Notes: a model not told the origin generated them from the letters alone. DNA of 64,000 nt from Prolixibacteraceae bacterium UBA1413 (GCA_002304925.1 DBPT01000025.1:62001-126000), one strand, 5' to 3'. Positions 34,226-43,671 are shown, numbered from the stretch's first letter. A program made the numbers and translations.

Positions 34226-35731
34226 TCAAAAGGGGGTATCGGGACCTTCGGCCCGGTAGCTTCTCTCTTCTTTAAAGTCTTCATCATCGTTCATTTTGGA
34301 CGCGTAAGTTTGTCCCGTCATTCCGAAGGTGCTGGAGATATGGGTTTCCATGTCGGTGAATTTTGCCAGGTCCTTGCGGAAGGAGAGATGGATCTCCCCT
34401 GTGGCCCCGTTCCGGTGTTTGGCGATGATGATTTCAGCGACTCCCTTGGTGGAATTCTGATGGTCGTCTTCCGTAATGCCATAATATTCGGGGCGGTGGA
34501 TAAAAATGACGATGTCGGCATCCTGTTCTATGGCTCCTGATTCGCGGAGGTCGGAGAGCTGGGGTCTTTTGCCTTCGCGGGATTCCACGGAACGGTTGAG
34601 CTGCGACAAGGCGATGACGGGGATGTCGAGTTCCTTGGCGATGGCCTTCAGGGAGCGGGATATGGTACTTACCTCCTGTTCCCGGCTGCTCCGGTTGTCC
34701 ATTCCTGTGGTCATCAGCTGGAGATAGTCGACGACAACCCCCTGAATGTCGTGTTGCATTTTCAGGCGGCGGCATTTGGCCCTCAGTTCGAAGATGGAGA
34801 GAGCCGGGGTGTCGTCGATAAAAAGGGGTGAATTGGATAATTTCGCGATTTTGGTATGGAGCATGGCCCATTCCCAGGCTTCCAGCCGGCCGCTTTTAAT
34901 TTTCTGGGAGCCGAGTTCTGTTTCGGCGGCGATCAACCTGTTAACAAGCTGAAGTCCAGACATTTCAAGGGAGAAGATCGCCACAGGGCGGTTATGGTCT
35001 ACGGCCATATTACGAGCCATGGAGAGGACGAACGCTGTTTTACCCATGGAAGGGCGGGCTGCGATGATCACCAGGTCGGTTTTCTGCCATCCCAGGGTGA
35101 TCCGGTCCAGTGCGGTGAATCCGGAAGGTACCCCATGGAGGCCGTCCTCACGCAGCCGGGCTTGTTCGATCAGGTCAAGGGCAGCCTTAATTACCGGACG
35201 GATGGGCAGCGTCTCTTTTTTAATATTGCTTTCTGCAACTTTGAAAAGGGAGGATTCCGAGAAGTCAATCAAATCGTCTATATCAAGAGTATCATCGTAA
35301 GCTTTTGCCTGGATTTCCGAGGAGACCCTGATCAGTTCGCGCTGGATAAATTTTTGGGCGATGATGCGGGCATGGAACTCGATATGGGCTGAGGAAGCCA
35401 CCCGGCGCGTCAGCTGAGCGATAAAGGCGGGCCCCCCCACCTCGTCAAGGTGGTTTCGGTCTTTCAACTCCTGGGTGACCATCAGCAGGTCAACAGGTTT
35501 TTCACTCCGGGAAAGCGCCTTGATGGCCTCAAAGATTTTCTGGTGTTCATCCTTGTAAAAACTGCCGGTATCGATAATGTCGGCTACGGTAACGTAAGCA
35601 TCCCTTTCGAGCATCAGTGCTCCCAGGACGGCCTCTTCCACTTCAAGTGCCTGAGGAGGTACCTTGCCATATTGGGCGTTGAGCTCGTCGATCGTCATGC
35701 CAACCCGTGGCATATTTTCTCTTTTTGCCAT
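34226..35731 (-). CDS. dnaB: Replicative DNA helicase
   Basis: 501 residues. N-terminal DnaB domain (PPQALEVEEAVLGALML, VGGPAFIAQLTRRV), a linker, then the RecA-type motor with Walker A ARPSMGKTAF (near residue 230), VAIFSLEMSG, Walker B VVVDYLQLM and the DnaB-specific LSQLNRSVESR and DLRESGAIEQDADIV. It forms the hexamer that unwinds DNA at the fork. Acidic C-terminal extension. The secreted-protein gene starts three bases after its stop, so the two may share a message although they are unrelated in role. Confidence 0.96.
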   Translation of the reverse strand: MAKRENMPRVGMTIDELNAQYGKVPPQALEVEEAVLGALMLERDAYVTVADIIDTGSFYKDEHQKIFEAIKALSRSEKPVDLLMVTQELKDRNHLDEVGGPAFIAQLTRRVASSAHIEFHARIIAQKFIQRELIRVSSEIQAKAYDDTLDIDDLIDFSESSLFKVAESNIKKETLPIRPVIKAALDLIEQARLREDGLHGVPSGFTALDRITLGWQKTDLVIIAARPSMGKTAFVLSMARNMAVDHNRPVAIFSLEMSGLQLVNRLIAAETELGSQKIKSGRLEAWEWAMLHTKIAKLSNSPLFIDDTPALSIFELRAKCRRLKMQHDIQGVVVDYLQLMTTGMDNRSSREQEVSTISRSLKAIAKELDIPVIALSQLNRSVESREGKRPQLSDLRESGAIEQDADIVIFIHRPEYYGITEDDHQNSTKGVAEIIIAKHRNGATGEIHLSFRKDLAKFTDMETHISSTFGMTGQTYASKMNDDEDFKEERSYRAEGPDTPF

Positions 35732-35783
35732 GAAAAGCGTGTTTTGTTGTGAGAAAAACTGAAAACTTGAAAATTGCGGATTT

Positions 35784-35791
35784 CAAAAATA
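35784..35791 (-). promoter_or_regulatory. -7 promoter box of dnaB
   Basis: TATTTTTG on the minus strand, about 50 bases before the dnaB ATG. Confidence 0.5.
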
Positions 35792-35833
35792 GCGAAAACC
35801 GCTCAGGAAGCAGCGGGGTTCATCCTGAAGTTA

Positions 35834-36832
35834 TCAGTTCGTTTTTAACTTTTCGCCGATCACGAGTGTTAAAATCTCGGTCAGGGTTTGTCCCATCGCG
35901 TTGATTTGCTGAGGGATAAAGCTGGTCTCGGTCATGCCGGGGGTGGTGTTCACTTCCAGGAAGTAAAAGGTTTCTCCCCGAAGGATGTAATCCATCCTGA
36001 CGATTCCCGAGCAGCTGCAGAGGTCATAAATCAGGGCACTCAGCTTCTGGCAATGGCGGAAGAGATGTTCGGGGAGCCTTGCCGGGGTGATCTCCTCGGT
36101 CACACCAGGCGTGTATTTGGCTTCAAAATCAAAAAACTCATTCTTGGGAAGGACTTCGGTAACCGGAAAGATGAGGTGACGCTCTCCGATCCTAACCAGT
36201 CCGCAGGTGAACTCCTTTCCGGCGAGGTATTCGTCGACCAGGGCTTCCCGGCTCTCCGTCCATGCCTTGTGAACGGCGATATCCAGTTCTTCGGCCTTCT
36301 TGACCTTGGTGACGCCGAAACTGGACCCCCCGGCATTGGGTTTCACAAAGAGGGGAAGGCCGAGTTGTTCAATTATCTTTATAGGGTCAAATGCCTCTCC
36401 CTTGTTCAGCTTGATGGTTCGGGCCATCGGGATGTCAAAATTCCGGAGGAAATTATTGCAGTGCCATTTGTTGAAAGTGAGGGCCGAGGTCTGAACATCA
36501 CAGGTGGAATAGGGAATATTCAGCATGTCGAAATAGCCCTGCAGGATGCCGTCTTCTCCCGGTGTTCCGTGGATGGTGATGTAGGCATAATCAATCCTGA
36601 CAACCTTATCTTCAATGATGAAGCTGAAATCTGATTTGTTGACGGGAGCGACGGGCCTTCCGTTTTGCATTACCGTCCAGGTTCTTTCTTTCATGTGGAT
36701 CAGCCAAGGATTAAACTTCTCCCTGTCGAGTGCCTGGTAAACATTCAGTCCGCTTTTTAACGAAATGATGAATTCGGAGGAGTTTCCCCCTGCAATGACG
36801 GCGATATCGGGTTTGGGTTTGCTGTTGGTCAT
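35834..36832 (-). CDS. ddl: D-alanine--D-alanine ligase
   Basis: 332 residues, ATP-grasp fold. IAVIAGGNSSEFIISLKSG starts the N-terminal domain, ITIHGTPGEDGILQGYFDML carries the HGxxGEDG motif, VKPNAGGSSFGVTKV binds ATP, DEYLAGKEFTCG follows and MDYILRGETFYFLEVNTTPGM holds the metal-binding Glu and Asn. It joins two D-alanines in the cytoplasm for peptidoglycan. Its ATG overlaps the stop of the rluD gene by four bases, so ddl is translated from the rluD message. Confidence 0.95.
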   Translation of the reverse strand: MTNSKPKPDIAVIAGGNSSEFIISLKSGLNVYQALDREKFNPWLIHMKERTWTVMQNGRPVAPVNKSDFSFIIEDKVVRIDYAYITIHGTPGEDGILQGYFDMLNIPYSTCDVQTSALTFNKWHCNNFLRNFDIPMARTIKLNKGEAFDPIKIIEQLGLPLFVKPNAGGSSFGVTKVKKAEELDIAVHKAWTESREALVDEYLAGKEFTCGLVRIGERHLIFPVTEVLPKNEFFDFEAKYTPGVTEEITPARLPEHLFRHCQKLSALIYDLCSCSGIVRMDYILRGETFYFLEVNTTPGMTETSFIPQQINAMGQTLTEILTLVIGEKLKTN

Positions 36833-37881
36833 TCGTCGTTATTAATTTCACGGTTTGAAATATAGTTTCTCCATTTTTCAATCACCCGGGCCATGTCGTC
36901 AGGGAGTTCAGATTCAAAGATCATCATTTTCCCGGTTTGAGGATGCAGGAATCCGATACTTTTGGCATGAAGGGCCTGGCGGGGCATTATTTCGAAACAG
37001 TTGTGGATGAACTGCCGGTATTTCGTGAAGGTGGTGCCCCTTAAAATCTGGTCTCCTCCATAGGAGGCATCGTTGAAGACGGGGTGTCCGATATGTTTCA
37101 TATGGACCCTGATCTGATGGGTTCTTCCGGTTTCAAGCTGGCATTCGACCAGGTTGACATACGCCAGCCTTTCTATTACCCTGTAATGGGTGACTGCGGT
37201 TTTGCCATGGTCGCCGGCCGGGTAAACGGTAAAGAGTTGCCGGTTTCTGACGCTTCGCCCGATGTTGCCCGTAATGGTCCCTTTGTCCTCTTTGAGGTCG
37301 CCCCACACCAGCGCCACATACTTTCTGTGGGTTGTTTTTTCAAAGAACTGGAGGGATAGGTTGAGTTTCGCCTGTTCTGTTTTGGCAATCACGAGCAACC
37401 CCGACGTATCCTTGTCAATCCGGTGAACCAGGCCGGGGCGCGGATCCTCTTCGTTGAACATGGGGAGGTGCCGGAAGTGGTACAGCAGGGCGTTCACCAA
37501 AGTTCCCGAATAGTTTCCGTGTCCCGGATGTACTACCATGCCCGGACTTTTGTTAATGATGACCAGTTGATCATCTTCGTACAGGATGCTGAGAGGTATG
37601 TTTTCAGGAGTGATTTTCAGGTCCCTTTTGGGATAATCCAGGACCACGGTGACCACATCTCCCGGTTTTACCTTATAATTGGCTTTCACCGGTTGTCCGT
37701 TTACATGGATACTGCCGGCTTCCGTGGCTGCCTGAATGCGGCTCCTGGAAGCGTGAGGCAACAGATTGACCAGAAATTTGTCCACCCTGAGCAATGCCTG
37801 TCCCTTGTCGGCCGTCAACCGGTAATGTTCAAACAGTCCGTCTTCATCCGGGATTTCAGCATCTTCCATGTAATGATCCAT
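36829..37881 (-). CDS. rluD: RluA/RluD-family pseudouridine synthase
   Basis: 350 residues. An N-terminal S4 RNA-binding domain (VDKFLVNLLPHASRSRIQ, GSIHVNGQPVKANYKVKPGD) is followed by the catalytic domain with RPGLVHRIDKDTSGLLV, where the Asp is the nucleophile (near residue 157), and by TGRTHQIRVHMKHIGHPV. This fits large-subunit rRNA pseudouridine synthases of the RluD type. Cytoplasmic. Middle gene of a tight row (PASTA protein, rluD, ddl), five bases after the PASTA gene and overlapping ddl by four. Confidence 0.92.
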   Translation of the reverse strand: MDHYMEDAEIPDEDGLFEHYRLTADKGQALLRVDKFLVNLLPHASRSRIQAATEAGSIHVNGQPVKANYKVKPGDVVTVVLDYPKRDLKITPENIPLSILYEDDQLVIINKSPGMVVHPGHGNYSGTLVNALLYHFRHLPMFNEEDPRPGLVHRIDKDTSGLLVIAKTEQAKLNLSLQFFEKTTHRKYVALVWGDLKEDKGTITGNIGRSVRNRQLFTVYPAGDHGKTAVTHYRVIERLAYVNLVECQLETGRTHQIRVHMKHIGHPVFNDASYGGDQILRGTTFTKYRQFIHNCFEIMPRQALHAKSIGFLHPQTGKMMIFESELPDDMARVIEKWRNYISNREINNDE

Positions 37882-37886
37882 ACGTT

Positions 37887-38702
37887 TCAGAAGTCTAATT
37901 CCTCTTCGGCTTCTTTATTCCCGGCTTTCCCAGCATCGGTGGTCAGCCAGATATCAACCTGGGACCCGATAAGGGTCTGGAATGAAAACTCAGGGTTCGG
38001 ATGTTGCCGGTAGATGACAGCCACCAGCGAGTCATCACTGGTGATGACCGTTTCGTCATAAAAGATGGTCCCCAGAGTCAGCGAAGCACCCGACAGCGCA
38101 CTTCTGGCTTCGAAAAGAGACATTCCGCGCACGTCGGGAAGGGAAGTGGTGCCGCTGCCTTCTCCGGAACCCAGGACCAGATCGATGACGCTGCCTTTGG
38201 TCAGTCTTTCGCCTTCGAAAATCTCTTCCCCCTTGTATTTTGCTTTTAAAACCAGGTTCTGGAATTCCGATGGCTCATAGGTCACATTCCCGGCTACCAG
38301 TCCGACCGATTCAAGTTGCACGATGGCCTGCCGGTGGCTGATATCGGTTACCCTGGGCAGAATGACCTCCTCAGGGCCGCGGGCATTGAGCGTCAGGTAG
38401 ACCATGCGGTTCTTCTTGACTTTGTGGCCTGCATCCGGAATTTGATCAATCACGCCGCCCGGTTTGACATTTTCGTTGTAGGTGGAGTCCACGACGGTAA
38501 ATTTCAGGTCGGCTTTGTCTAAAACCGCTGAATATTCGTCCTCACTGAGTCCGTAAACATTTGGAACAGGAAAGGCCTGTCCGTGCCTTGTATAAAAACG
38601 TAACGCAAGCAGAACCAGGATGACCAGGGCCAGGGTCAATCCTAAGGAAAAGAGAAAATTTTTCAAAAAGAGCTTGCTGGTGATGAATTCTTTAAAGTTC
38701 AT
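37887..38702 (-). CDS. Membrane-anchored PASTA-domain protein
   Basis: 271 residues. One N-terminal transmembrane helix (about 14-33) and then three PASTA repeats beginning PVPNVYGLSEDEY, ILPRVTDISHRQA and SLPDVRGMSLFEA. There is no kinase or penicillin-binding domain, so it is the PASTA-only form frequent in Bacteroidota. PASTA repeats bind muropeptides or beta-lactam-like ligands in other proteins, which suggests a peptidoglycan-sensing or scaffolding role in the periplasm. It is first in a row with rluD and ddl, the latter a peptidoglycan precursor enzyme. Confidence 0.88.
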   Translation of the reverse strand: MNFKEFITSKLFLKNFLFSLGLTLALVILVLLALRFYTRHGQAFPVPNVYGLSEDEYSAVLDKADLKFTVVDSTYNENVKPGGVIDQIPDAGHKVKKNRMVYLTLNARGPEEVILPRVTDISHRQAIVQLESVGLVAGNVTYEPSEFQNLVLKAKYKGEEIFEGERLTKGSVIDLVLGSGEGSGTTSLPDVRGMSLFEARSALSGASLTLGTIFYDETVITSDDSLVAVIYRQHPNPEFSFQTLIGSQVDIWLTTDAGKAGNKEAEEELDF

Positions 38703-38787
38703 AATCTTTCCGGAAATATAACCACAAAAGTATCAAAAAAATGCAGGGTGTACCCTGTCAGGGCAGGATTCCTGTCGGCAGAATCAT

Positions 38788-39897
38788 TTACCAGGTACGG
38801 AGGATTTTGTACAGGGTATCCCTTTCCGCGGGGATGTAGCCGGCGCGGCGGATCATCTCTGTCAGTTCGGCAGTTGAGGCAGAGGGATTCTGCTCTTCGG
38901 CCCCGGCCATCGCGTATATCCTGGTGGAATCGTCAATGGTGCCGTCCAGGTCGTCGACCCCGAAATGGAGGGAGAGCTGGGCTGCCTGTTTACCGATCAT
39001 CGGCCAGTAGGCTTTCAGGTGCGGAATATTATCCAGGAATATGCGGCTGACGGCAAAATTCTTCAGGTCTTCGACGACCGAAGTTTCCTGCCGTGACGCG
39101 TAGAGATTGTTGGCTTTTCTGAATTTCAGCGGGATAAAGGCGTTGAACCCTCCCGTTTTATCCTGAAGGTCACGTAGCCGGCTCAGGTGGTCCACCCGGT
39201 GCAGGTAGTTCTCTTTCAGCCCGTACAGCATGGTCGCATTTGTGGGAATTCCCATCCGGTGAGCGGTTTCATGAATGCTCAGCCATTCTGTGGAAGTTGT
39301 TTTGTCAGGACATATCCCGGCACGCAGGGTCTCATCGAATATTTCAGCTCCTCCTCCCGGCATCGCCACCAGTCCGGCATCTTTTAATACTTGTAGCCCT
39401 TCTTCAACAGACATTCCCGCCATTTTGCACATCTGGTCCACTTCTACCGCCGTGAAGGCCTTGATTTGAAGCAGGGGAGCCTCTTCCCGGATGGCTTTCA
39501 GCAAATCGGCGTAAAACCAGACGTCCCGGTCAGGATGAACTCCTCCTACAATGTGAACTTCGGAACATGACTTCCCGGAATATGACCTGACAATTTCCAC
39601 CATCTCCTCGATGGTGCACTCCCAGGAACCCTTTTGGCCCTTGTTTCTTCTGAAAGAACAGAATTTGCAATGATTTATGCAAACATTGGTCGGTTCTATA
39701 TGGAAATTGTTGTTGAAATATACGTAATCGCCGTTCAACCGCTTTTTGACCTCTACGGCAAGCAGTCCTGACAAGGAAAGGAAGTTGCTGTTATAAAGCT
39801 GAAGGGCATCTTCGGCGGTGATCCGCTCGCCAGCCCCTACTTTGCCGGCAACTTCCGCAAGTGCGGGGGGTATACTGAGACAGGATGTAAATGACAT
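38788..39897 (-). CDS. mqnE: Aminodeoxyfutalosine synthase
   Basis: 369 residues. The radical SAM motif is CINHCKFCSF within HIEPTNVC-type context (near residue 75). VHIVGGVHPD, MPGGGAEIFDETLRAGICPDK and TNATMLYGLKENYLHRVDHL are MqnE signatures. It joins chorismate-derived enolpyruvate benzoate to S-adenosylmethionine in the futalosine route to menaquinone, so the organism probably makes menaquinone by that pathway. Cytoplasmic. No other mqn gene is adjacent. Confidence 0.93.
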   Translation of the reverse strand: MSFTSCLSIPPALAEVAGKVGAGERITAEDALQLYNSNFLSLSGLLAVEVKKRLNGDYVYFNNNFHIEPTNVCINHCKFCSFRRNKGQKGSWECTIEEMVEIVRSYSGKSCSEVHIVGGVHPDRDVWFYADLLKAIREEAPLLQIKAFTAVEVDQMCKMAGMSVEEGLQVLKDAGLVAMPGGGAEIFDETLRAGICPDKTTSTEWLSIHETAHRMGIPTNATMLYGLKENYLHRVDHLSRLRDLQDKTGGFNAFIPLKFRKANNLYASRQETSVVEDLKNFAVSRIFLDNIPHLKAYWPMIGKQAAQLSLHFGVDDLDGTIDDSTRIYAMAGAEEQNPSASTAELTEMIRRAGYIPAERDTLYKILRTW

Positions 39898-40001
39898 GGC
39901 GTCAGGAAGAATTTCTTAGGAGAATATGGCTCATGCATAAACACGGAAAGGTAAGGATTCATTCATCCCTACCTTCCCCGGAAATAAAAACATCAATGAA
40001 A

Positions 40002-40160
40002 TTATCTTTTGTGCCGTGGCTCATCCGACACTGACAGCTTTTTTCTTCCTTTGGCACGGCGGGCTTTCAACACTTTCCGGCCGTTGGCGGTCGACATTCT
40101 TTCCCTGAAACCGTGTTTGTTTTTCCTTTTCCTGTTCGATGGCTGAAATGTCCTTTTCAT
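40002..40160 (-). CDS. rpmH: Ribosomal protein L34
   Basis: 52 residues, found by reading the minus strand: it starts MKRTFQPSNRKRKNKHGF and continues RERMSTANGRKVLKARRAKG, the invariant L34 signature, with a short C-terminal extension ending PRHKR. It is part of the large ribosomal subunit. The usual bacterial neighbours rnpA and dnaA are not here. It has its own strong promoter and seems to be a single-gene unit. Confidence 0.96.
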   Translation of the reverse strand: MKRTFQPSNRKRKNKHGFRERMSTANGRKVLKARRAKGRKKLSVSDEPRHKR

Positions 40161-40203
40161 TGCTATTGCTCCTCGTAATCGTTATTTCCTCATTTTCGGA
40201 CTG

Positions 40204-40232
40204 CAAAAGTAGTTTTTTTTTATTACTTACAA
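40204..40232 (-). promoter_or_regulatory. Promoter of rpmH
   Basis: On the minus strand TTG (40230-40232), 18 bases including a run of nine A, then TACTTTTG (40204-40211), about 44 bases before the ATG. Confidence 0.7.
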
Positions 40233-40344
40233 CATCGTGAAGGTTGTTTTGTGACGGAAAATCAAAAAAGGATGTTAGATGATCGGAGTTTCAATTCCGG
40301 GGAGGGCCTTCCCGACTGCGTTGTGGCGTTGAGTTTCGATTCGG

Positions 40345-41052
40345 TCAGGATTTAACGTTGAACCTGAAACCGATTCCGTGAAGGTTGGTAATCCGGATGG
40401 CGGGGTCATGGCTGAAGTATTTCCGGAGCCGTGAAATGAAAACATCGAGACTTCTTCCGAGGAAGTAATCGTTTGAACCCCATACTTTTTCAAGGATTTC
40501 ATCACGGTTAAGCACCCTGTTGGTATTGGTGGCGAAGAATTTCACGAGTTCCGCTTCCTTGAGGGTGAGCCTTCGCTGGAAATCACCACATGTGAGGAGC
40601 AGATCCTCCTCAACAAAGAGGTAGTTCCCGATGTGAATCCCTTTTTTATCCGGTCTGCCGGCCTCAGGGGAGATGACAACGCTCCGGCGAAGGAAAATCT
40701 TGATTTTCAGGAGCAATTCTTCCATGCTGAAAGGTTTTGTGATATAATCGTCACCTCCCAGCGTCAGTCCGGCAATTTTATCTTCGTTCATGGACCGGGC
40801 TGTAAGAAAAATCACGGGCACCTGTTCATTCACCTTTCTGATCTCCCGGGCCACAGCAAAACCATCTTTTTTAGGAAGCATAACATCCAGGATAATCAAT
40901 GCATAGGTGTTGTCATGGAATAGCTTAAGTGCGGCATCACCGTCTTCCGCTAAGTCGACGTTATACTGGTGCAGTTCCAGGTTGTCCCTGACAATGAAAC
41001 TCAGGGCCGAATCATCTTCAACCAGTAAAATCCTGTTACGTTGTTCATTCAT
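40345..41052 (-). CDS. OmpR-family response regulator
   Basis: 235 residues. Receiver domain with acidic pair DD (13-14), phosphoacceptor Asp 56 in LIILDVMLPKKDG and the conserved Lys in TKPFSMEELL; C-terminal winged helix with RVLNRDEILEKVWG and LDVFISRLRKYF. It is a transcription factor activated by the kinase encoded directly upstream, whose end it overlaps by four bases. The pair resembles the RprXY type of Bacteroidota by overall likeness; I do not assign the name. Likely targets include the divergent DUF1573 gene or its own operon (see the direct repeats at 42377-42423). Confidence 0.93.
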   Translation of the reverse strand: MNEQRNRILLVEDDSALSFIVRDNLELHQYNVDLAEDGDAALKLFHDNTYALIILDVMLPKKDGFAVAREIRKVNEQVPVIFLTARSMNEDKIAGLTLGGDDYITKPFSMEELLLKIKIFLRRSVVISPEAGRPDKKGIHIGNYLFVEEDLLLTCGDFQRRLTLKEAELVKFFATNTNRVLNRDEILEKVWGSNDYFLGRSLDVFISRLRKYFSHDPAIRITNLHGIGFRFNVKS

Positions 41053-42326
41053 CGTCTTTTGGGTATGATAAGTGTAAAAGTACTGCCTCCCAAATCATTT
41101 CCTTCCACCTTGATTTTCCACCGGTGTGCCTTTACGATCCGGTGCACGTAGTCAAGACCCAATCCGAAACCTTTGACGTCATGGATGTTTCCGGTGGGTA
41201 CCCTGTAAAATTTCCGGAAAATCTTTTTCCGGGCATCGAGGGGAATTCCAATTCCGTTGTCTTTGATCTTCAGGTGAATATGTTTTCTCTTTTCGAGAAG
41301 CGTAATTTCAATGACGGGAGAATTCCTGCAATATTTAATAGCATTTTCCAAGATATTCTGAAGTATGTTGCCCAGGTGAAAGGGATCGGCCCAAATACGG
41401 GAATCTCTGGCATGGTTCACCATGGTTATTTGTGCCTGCATGCCTAGTTTGGATTGCTGAAACCGGGCAATAGTCTTCTCGGTGAAGGGATGCAGATCGA
41501 TGCTTTCGTTCACCAGGTGAAGCTTGTTCTTTTCCAGGGCGGTAAGGTTGAGTACCTTCTCCACATTCATGGCCAGGCGGTTGCTCTGCTCGTTGATGAT
41601 CCTGACATACTCAAAAAGCCTGGCCGGATTCTGGATGATTTTTTCATCGCTCAGTACCTGTGCTGATAGACTTATTGAGGAAATGGGAGTTTTCAGCTCA
41701 TGGGTCAAATTATTGATAAAAATTTTCTGGATGTCGGTGAGCTGCCGTTGTCTGATGATCACCCAGAGGGCATATCCGAAAAATAACAGCACGATGAACA
41801 ACAGCCCGGTGATAAAATACCACCCCTGAAGCCGTAAATTGATGTAAGGGGAAGTATTGGGAAAATTCACCCCGAAATACTGGGAATATTTGGTACTCAA
41901 AGGAAAGCCGGTGAACGGGGTGTATTCGCACGAATCACCATGGGCGCATACATACTCCCCGTATACCATCTCATTTTTCGAGGGATCGAATATGGCGTAC
42001 TCAAAATCCAGCTTGATCAGATGCCTTTTAAATTGCTCGCTCAGCTGCGTTTTCAGGATTTCAGGATCTATAGCATCGTTTACGTTGACCAAAAACAGGT
42101 GATTGTTCACTTTTTCCACCGGGTCTATGTTGTCAAATTTGGAGGTTTGTCCCGAAGCTTCCAGGATTTGCCATGCTACTTCTCGCAGGGCGATGTTGGC
42201 GCTCTCCTGAAACTCATTTTCGGTGATTTCAATGCTGTTTTTCAGGAAGGCGAACTGAATCAGGAAAATTCCCGCGACCGATAAAATCGACAGGACGATA
42301 AAATATTTCAGGGCATTACGGCTCAT
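41049..42326 (-). CDS. Sensor histidine kinase
   Basis: 425 residues. Two transmembrane helices (about 8-27 and 170-192) flank a periplasmic sensor of about 140 residues with a small Cys pair (CAHGDSC). The HisKA box NNLTHELKTPISS has the phospho-His near residue 208; the ATPase domain follows with ILENAIKYC (N box), KDNGIGIPLDARKKIF (G1) and GFGLGLDYV (G2). Inner-membrane sensor that phosphorylates the regulator translated after it through a four-base overlap. Signal unknown; the Cys pair in the sensor could respond to redox state, which is a guess. Confidence 0.93.
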   Translation of the reverse strand: MSRNALKYFIVLSILSVAGIFLIQFAFLKNSIEITENEFQESANIALREVAWQILEASGQTSKFDNIDPVEKVNNHLFLVNVNDAIDPEILKTQLSEQFKRHLIKLDFEYAIFDPSKNEMVYGEYVCAHGDSCEYTPFTGFPLSTKYSQYFGVNFPNTSPYINLRLQGWYFITGLLFIVLLFFGYALWVIIRQRQLTDIQKIFINNLTHELKTPISSISLSAQVLSDEKIIQNPARLFEYVRIINEQSNRLAMNVEKVLNLTALEKNKLHLVNESIDLHPFTEKTIARFQQSKLGMQAQITMVNHARDSRIWADPFHLGNILQNILENAIKYCRNSPVIEITLLEKRKHIHLKIKDNGIGIPLDARKKIFRKFYRVPTGNIHDVKGFGLGLDYVHRIVKAHRWKIKVEGNDLGGSTFTLIIPKRR

Positions 42327-42376
42327 GTGTCATGACTAAACAAATGGAAATCCTGGTTTGTTAATCGCGAAAATGG

Positions 42377-42423
42377 TTGTTTAACAATTCATTAACAATA
42401 AGTGCATCTTGTTTAACACTTCA
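42377..42423. promoter_or_regulatory. Direct repeats, possible response-regulator operator
   Basis: TTGTTTAACAATTCA (42377-42391) and TTGTTTAACACTTCA (42409-42423) agree in 14 of 15 bases and are 32 bases apart, three helical turns. They lie between the two-component operon and the divergent DUF1573 gene. Confidence 0.5.
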
Positions 42424-42546
42424 CTTCATTCAATCGCGTAAATTTGTCAGAAAAAAGAAACGAAAAATAACAAATAAAATTCTAAAACAGATAGAATATC
42501 CATGCATCCTTAATGCACCAACAGAGATGATTAACCATTTAGGTAT

Positions 42547-42554
42547 TATTTTTG
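42547..42554 (+). promoter_or_regulatory. -7 promoter box of the DUF1573 gene
   Basis: TATTTTTG, 40 bases before the ATG at 42595. Another box, TAAATTTG, lies near 42437, directly after the direct repeats. Confidence 0.45.
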
Positions 42555-42594
42555 TTTCTCGAATTTAACAATAACAACGTAATATTTTAAACAG

Positions 42595-43671
42595 ATGAAA
42601 AGATTTACGACATTATTTTTTGTGCTTCTGTTAGGTGCTGCTTCGAACCTTGTGATAGGGCAGCCCAAACTGGTTTTTGACAAGACAGATCACAATTTTG
42701 GTTCTTTCAAGGAATCAGCCGGGCCTCAGACGGCGACCTTTGAATTCACCAACAAGGGAACCACCCCGCTGATCCTCAACAGTGTCAATGCTTCCTGCGG
42801 ATGCACCACCCCGGAATGGACTCGCCAGCCTGTTGCCCCCGGAGCAAGGGGGATGATTAAGGTAAGTTACAATCCTGCCAACCGACCGGGTGCTTTCTCA
42901 AAATCGGTAACGGTGAACAGCAATGCCGAAAATCCGACTGTCATGCTTGTTATCAGCGGCAAAGTGGAAGAACGGGAAAAGACCATCGCCGAACTTTATC
43001 CGCGCGAAATAGGATCACTGCGTGCTAAGCAAAACCACATTTCCTTTCCGACGATCAAAAACAATGAAGTAAAAACGGAAACGCTGGAATTGGTGAACGA
43101 TACTGACAAACCGGTCGTTGTAGGGTTTAAAACAATTCCCAAACACATCACCGTCACTGTGGAACCGGAAAACATTCCTGCCAAAGGGAAGGGATTGCTC
43201 ACCATGGTTTATGATGCCAAAGCTGCAAATACCTATGGTTTTACTTCACACCGGATATACCTTACCCTTGACGGAAGCAATGATTATAAGAATTCCATCG
43301 GGGTAAGCGCCACCATCGAAGAGGATTTCTCTTCGCTGAGTGCGGCTGAATTGGCCAATGCCCCCGTTGCTCTCTTCAACACCCTTTCCTATGATTTTGG
43401 TGACATCAAGCAGGGCGATAAGAAGGAGTACACTTTCGAACTGAAGAACGGTGGTAAAAGGGAACTGTTGATCCGCAATGTAAGGTCTTCCTGCGGATGT
43501 ACGGCGGTTTCCCCTTCCAAAAATGTGATTGCCCCCGGTGAAACCGCTCCCATCAAGGTTGTTTTTGATTCTACCGGGAAAAAGGGCCGCCAGAGCAAAA
43601 CCGTTACGGTCATCACAAACGACCCCAAAAATTCATCCGCCACACTCCGGATTTCGACGAATATTCTATAG
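42595..43671 (+). CDS. Secreted DUF1573 protein
   Basis: 358 residues. Type I signal peptide, cut near LVIGQ (residue 23). Three Ig-like DUF1573-type modules: the first and third carry the hallmark NASCGCTTPEW and RSSCGCTAVSP with preceding DHNFGSFKE and SYDFGDIKQGDKKEYTFEL; the middle one lacks the CGC motif and may be structural. DUF1573 proteins are periplasmic or surface-located and their role is not settled. It is divergent from the two-component operon, whose spacer holds direct repeats, so it may be under that regulator's control (inference). Confidence 0.9.
   Translation: MKRFTTLFFVLLLGAASNLVIGQPKLVFDKTDHNFGSFKESAGPQTATFEFTNKGTTPLILNSVNASCGCTTPEWTRQPVAPGARGMIKVSYNPANRPGAFSKSVTVNSNAENPTVMLVISGKVEEREKTIAELYPREIGSLRAKQNHISFPTIKNNEVKTETLELVNDTDKPVVVGFKTIPKHITVTVEPENIPAKGKGLLTMVYDAKAANTYGFTSHRIYLTLDGSNDYKNSIGVSATIEEDFSSLSAAELANAPVALFNTLSYDFGDIKQGDKKEYTFELKNGGKRELLIRNVRSSCGCTAVSPSKNVIAPGETAPIKVVFDSTGKKGRQSKTVTVITNDPKNSSATLRISTNIL

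Noticed and set aside
40021..40206. 61-codon frame overlapping rpmH
   Set aside because: It is on the same strand in a different frame; the L34 sequence in the other frame is unmistakable.
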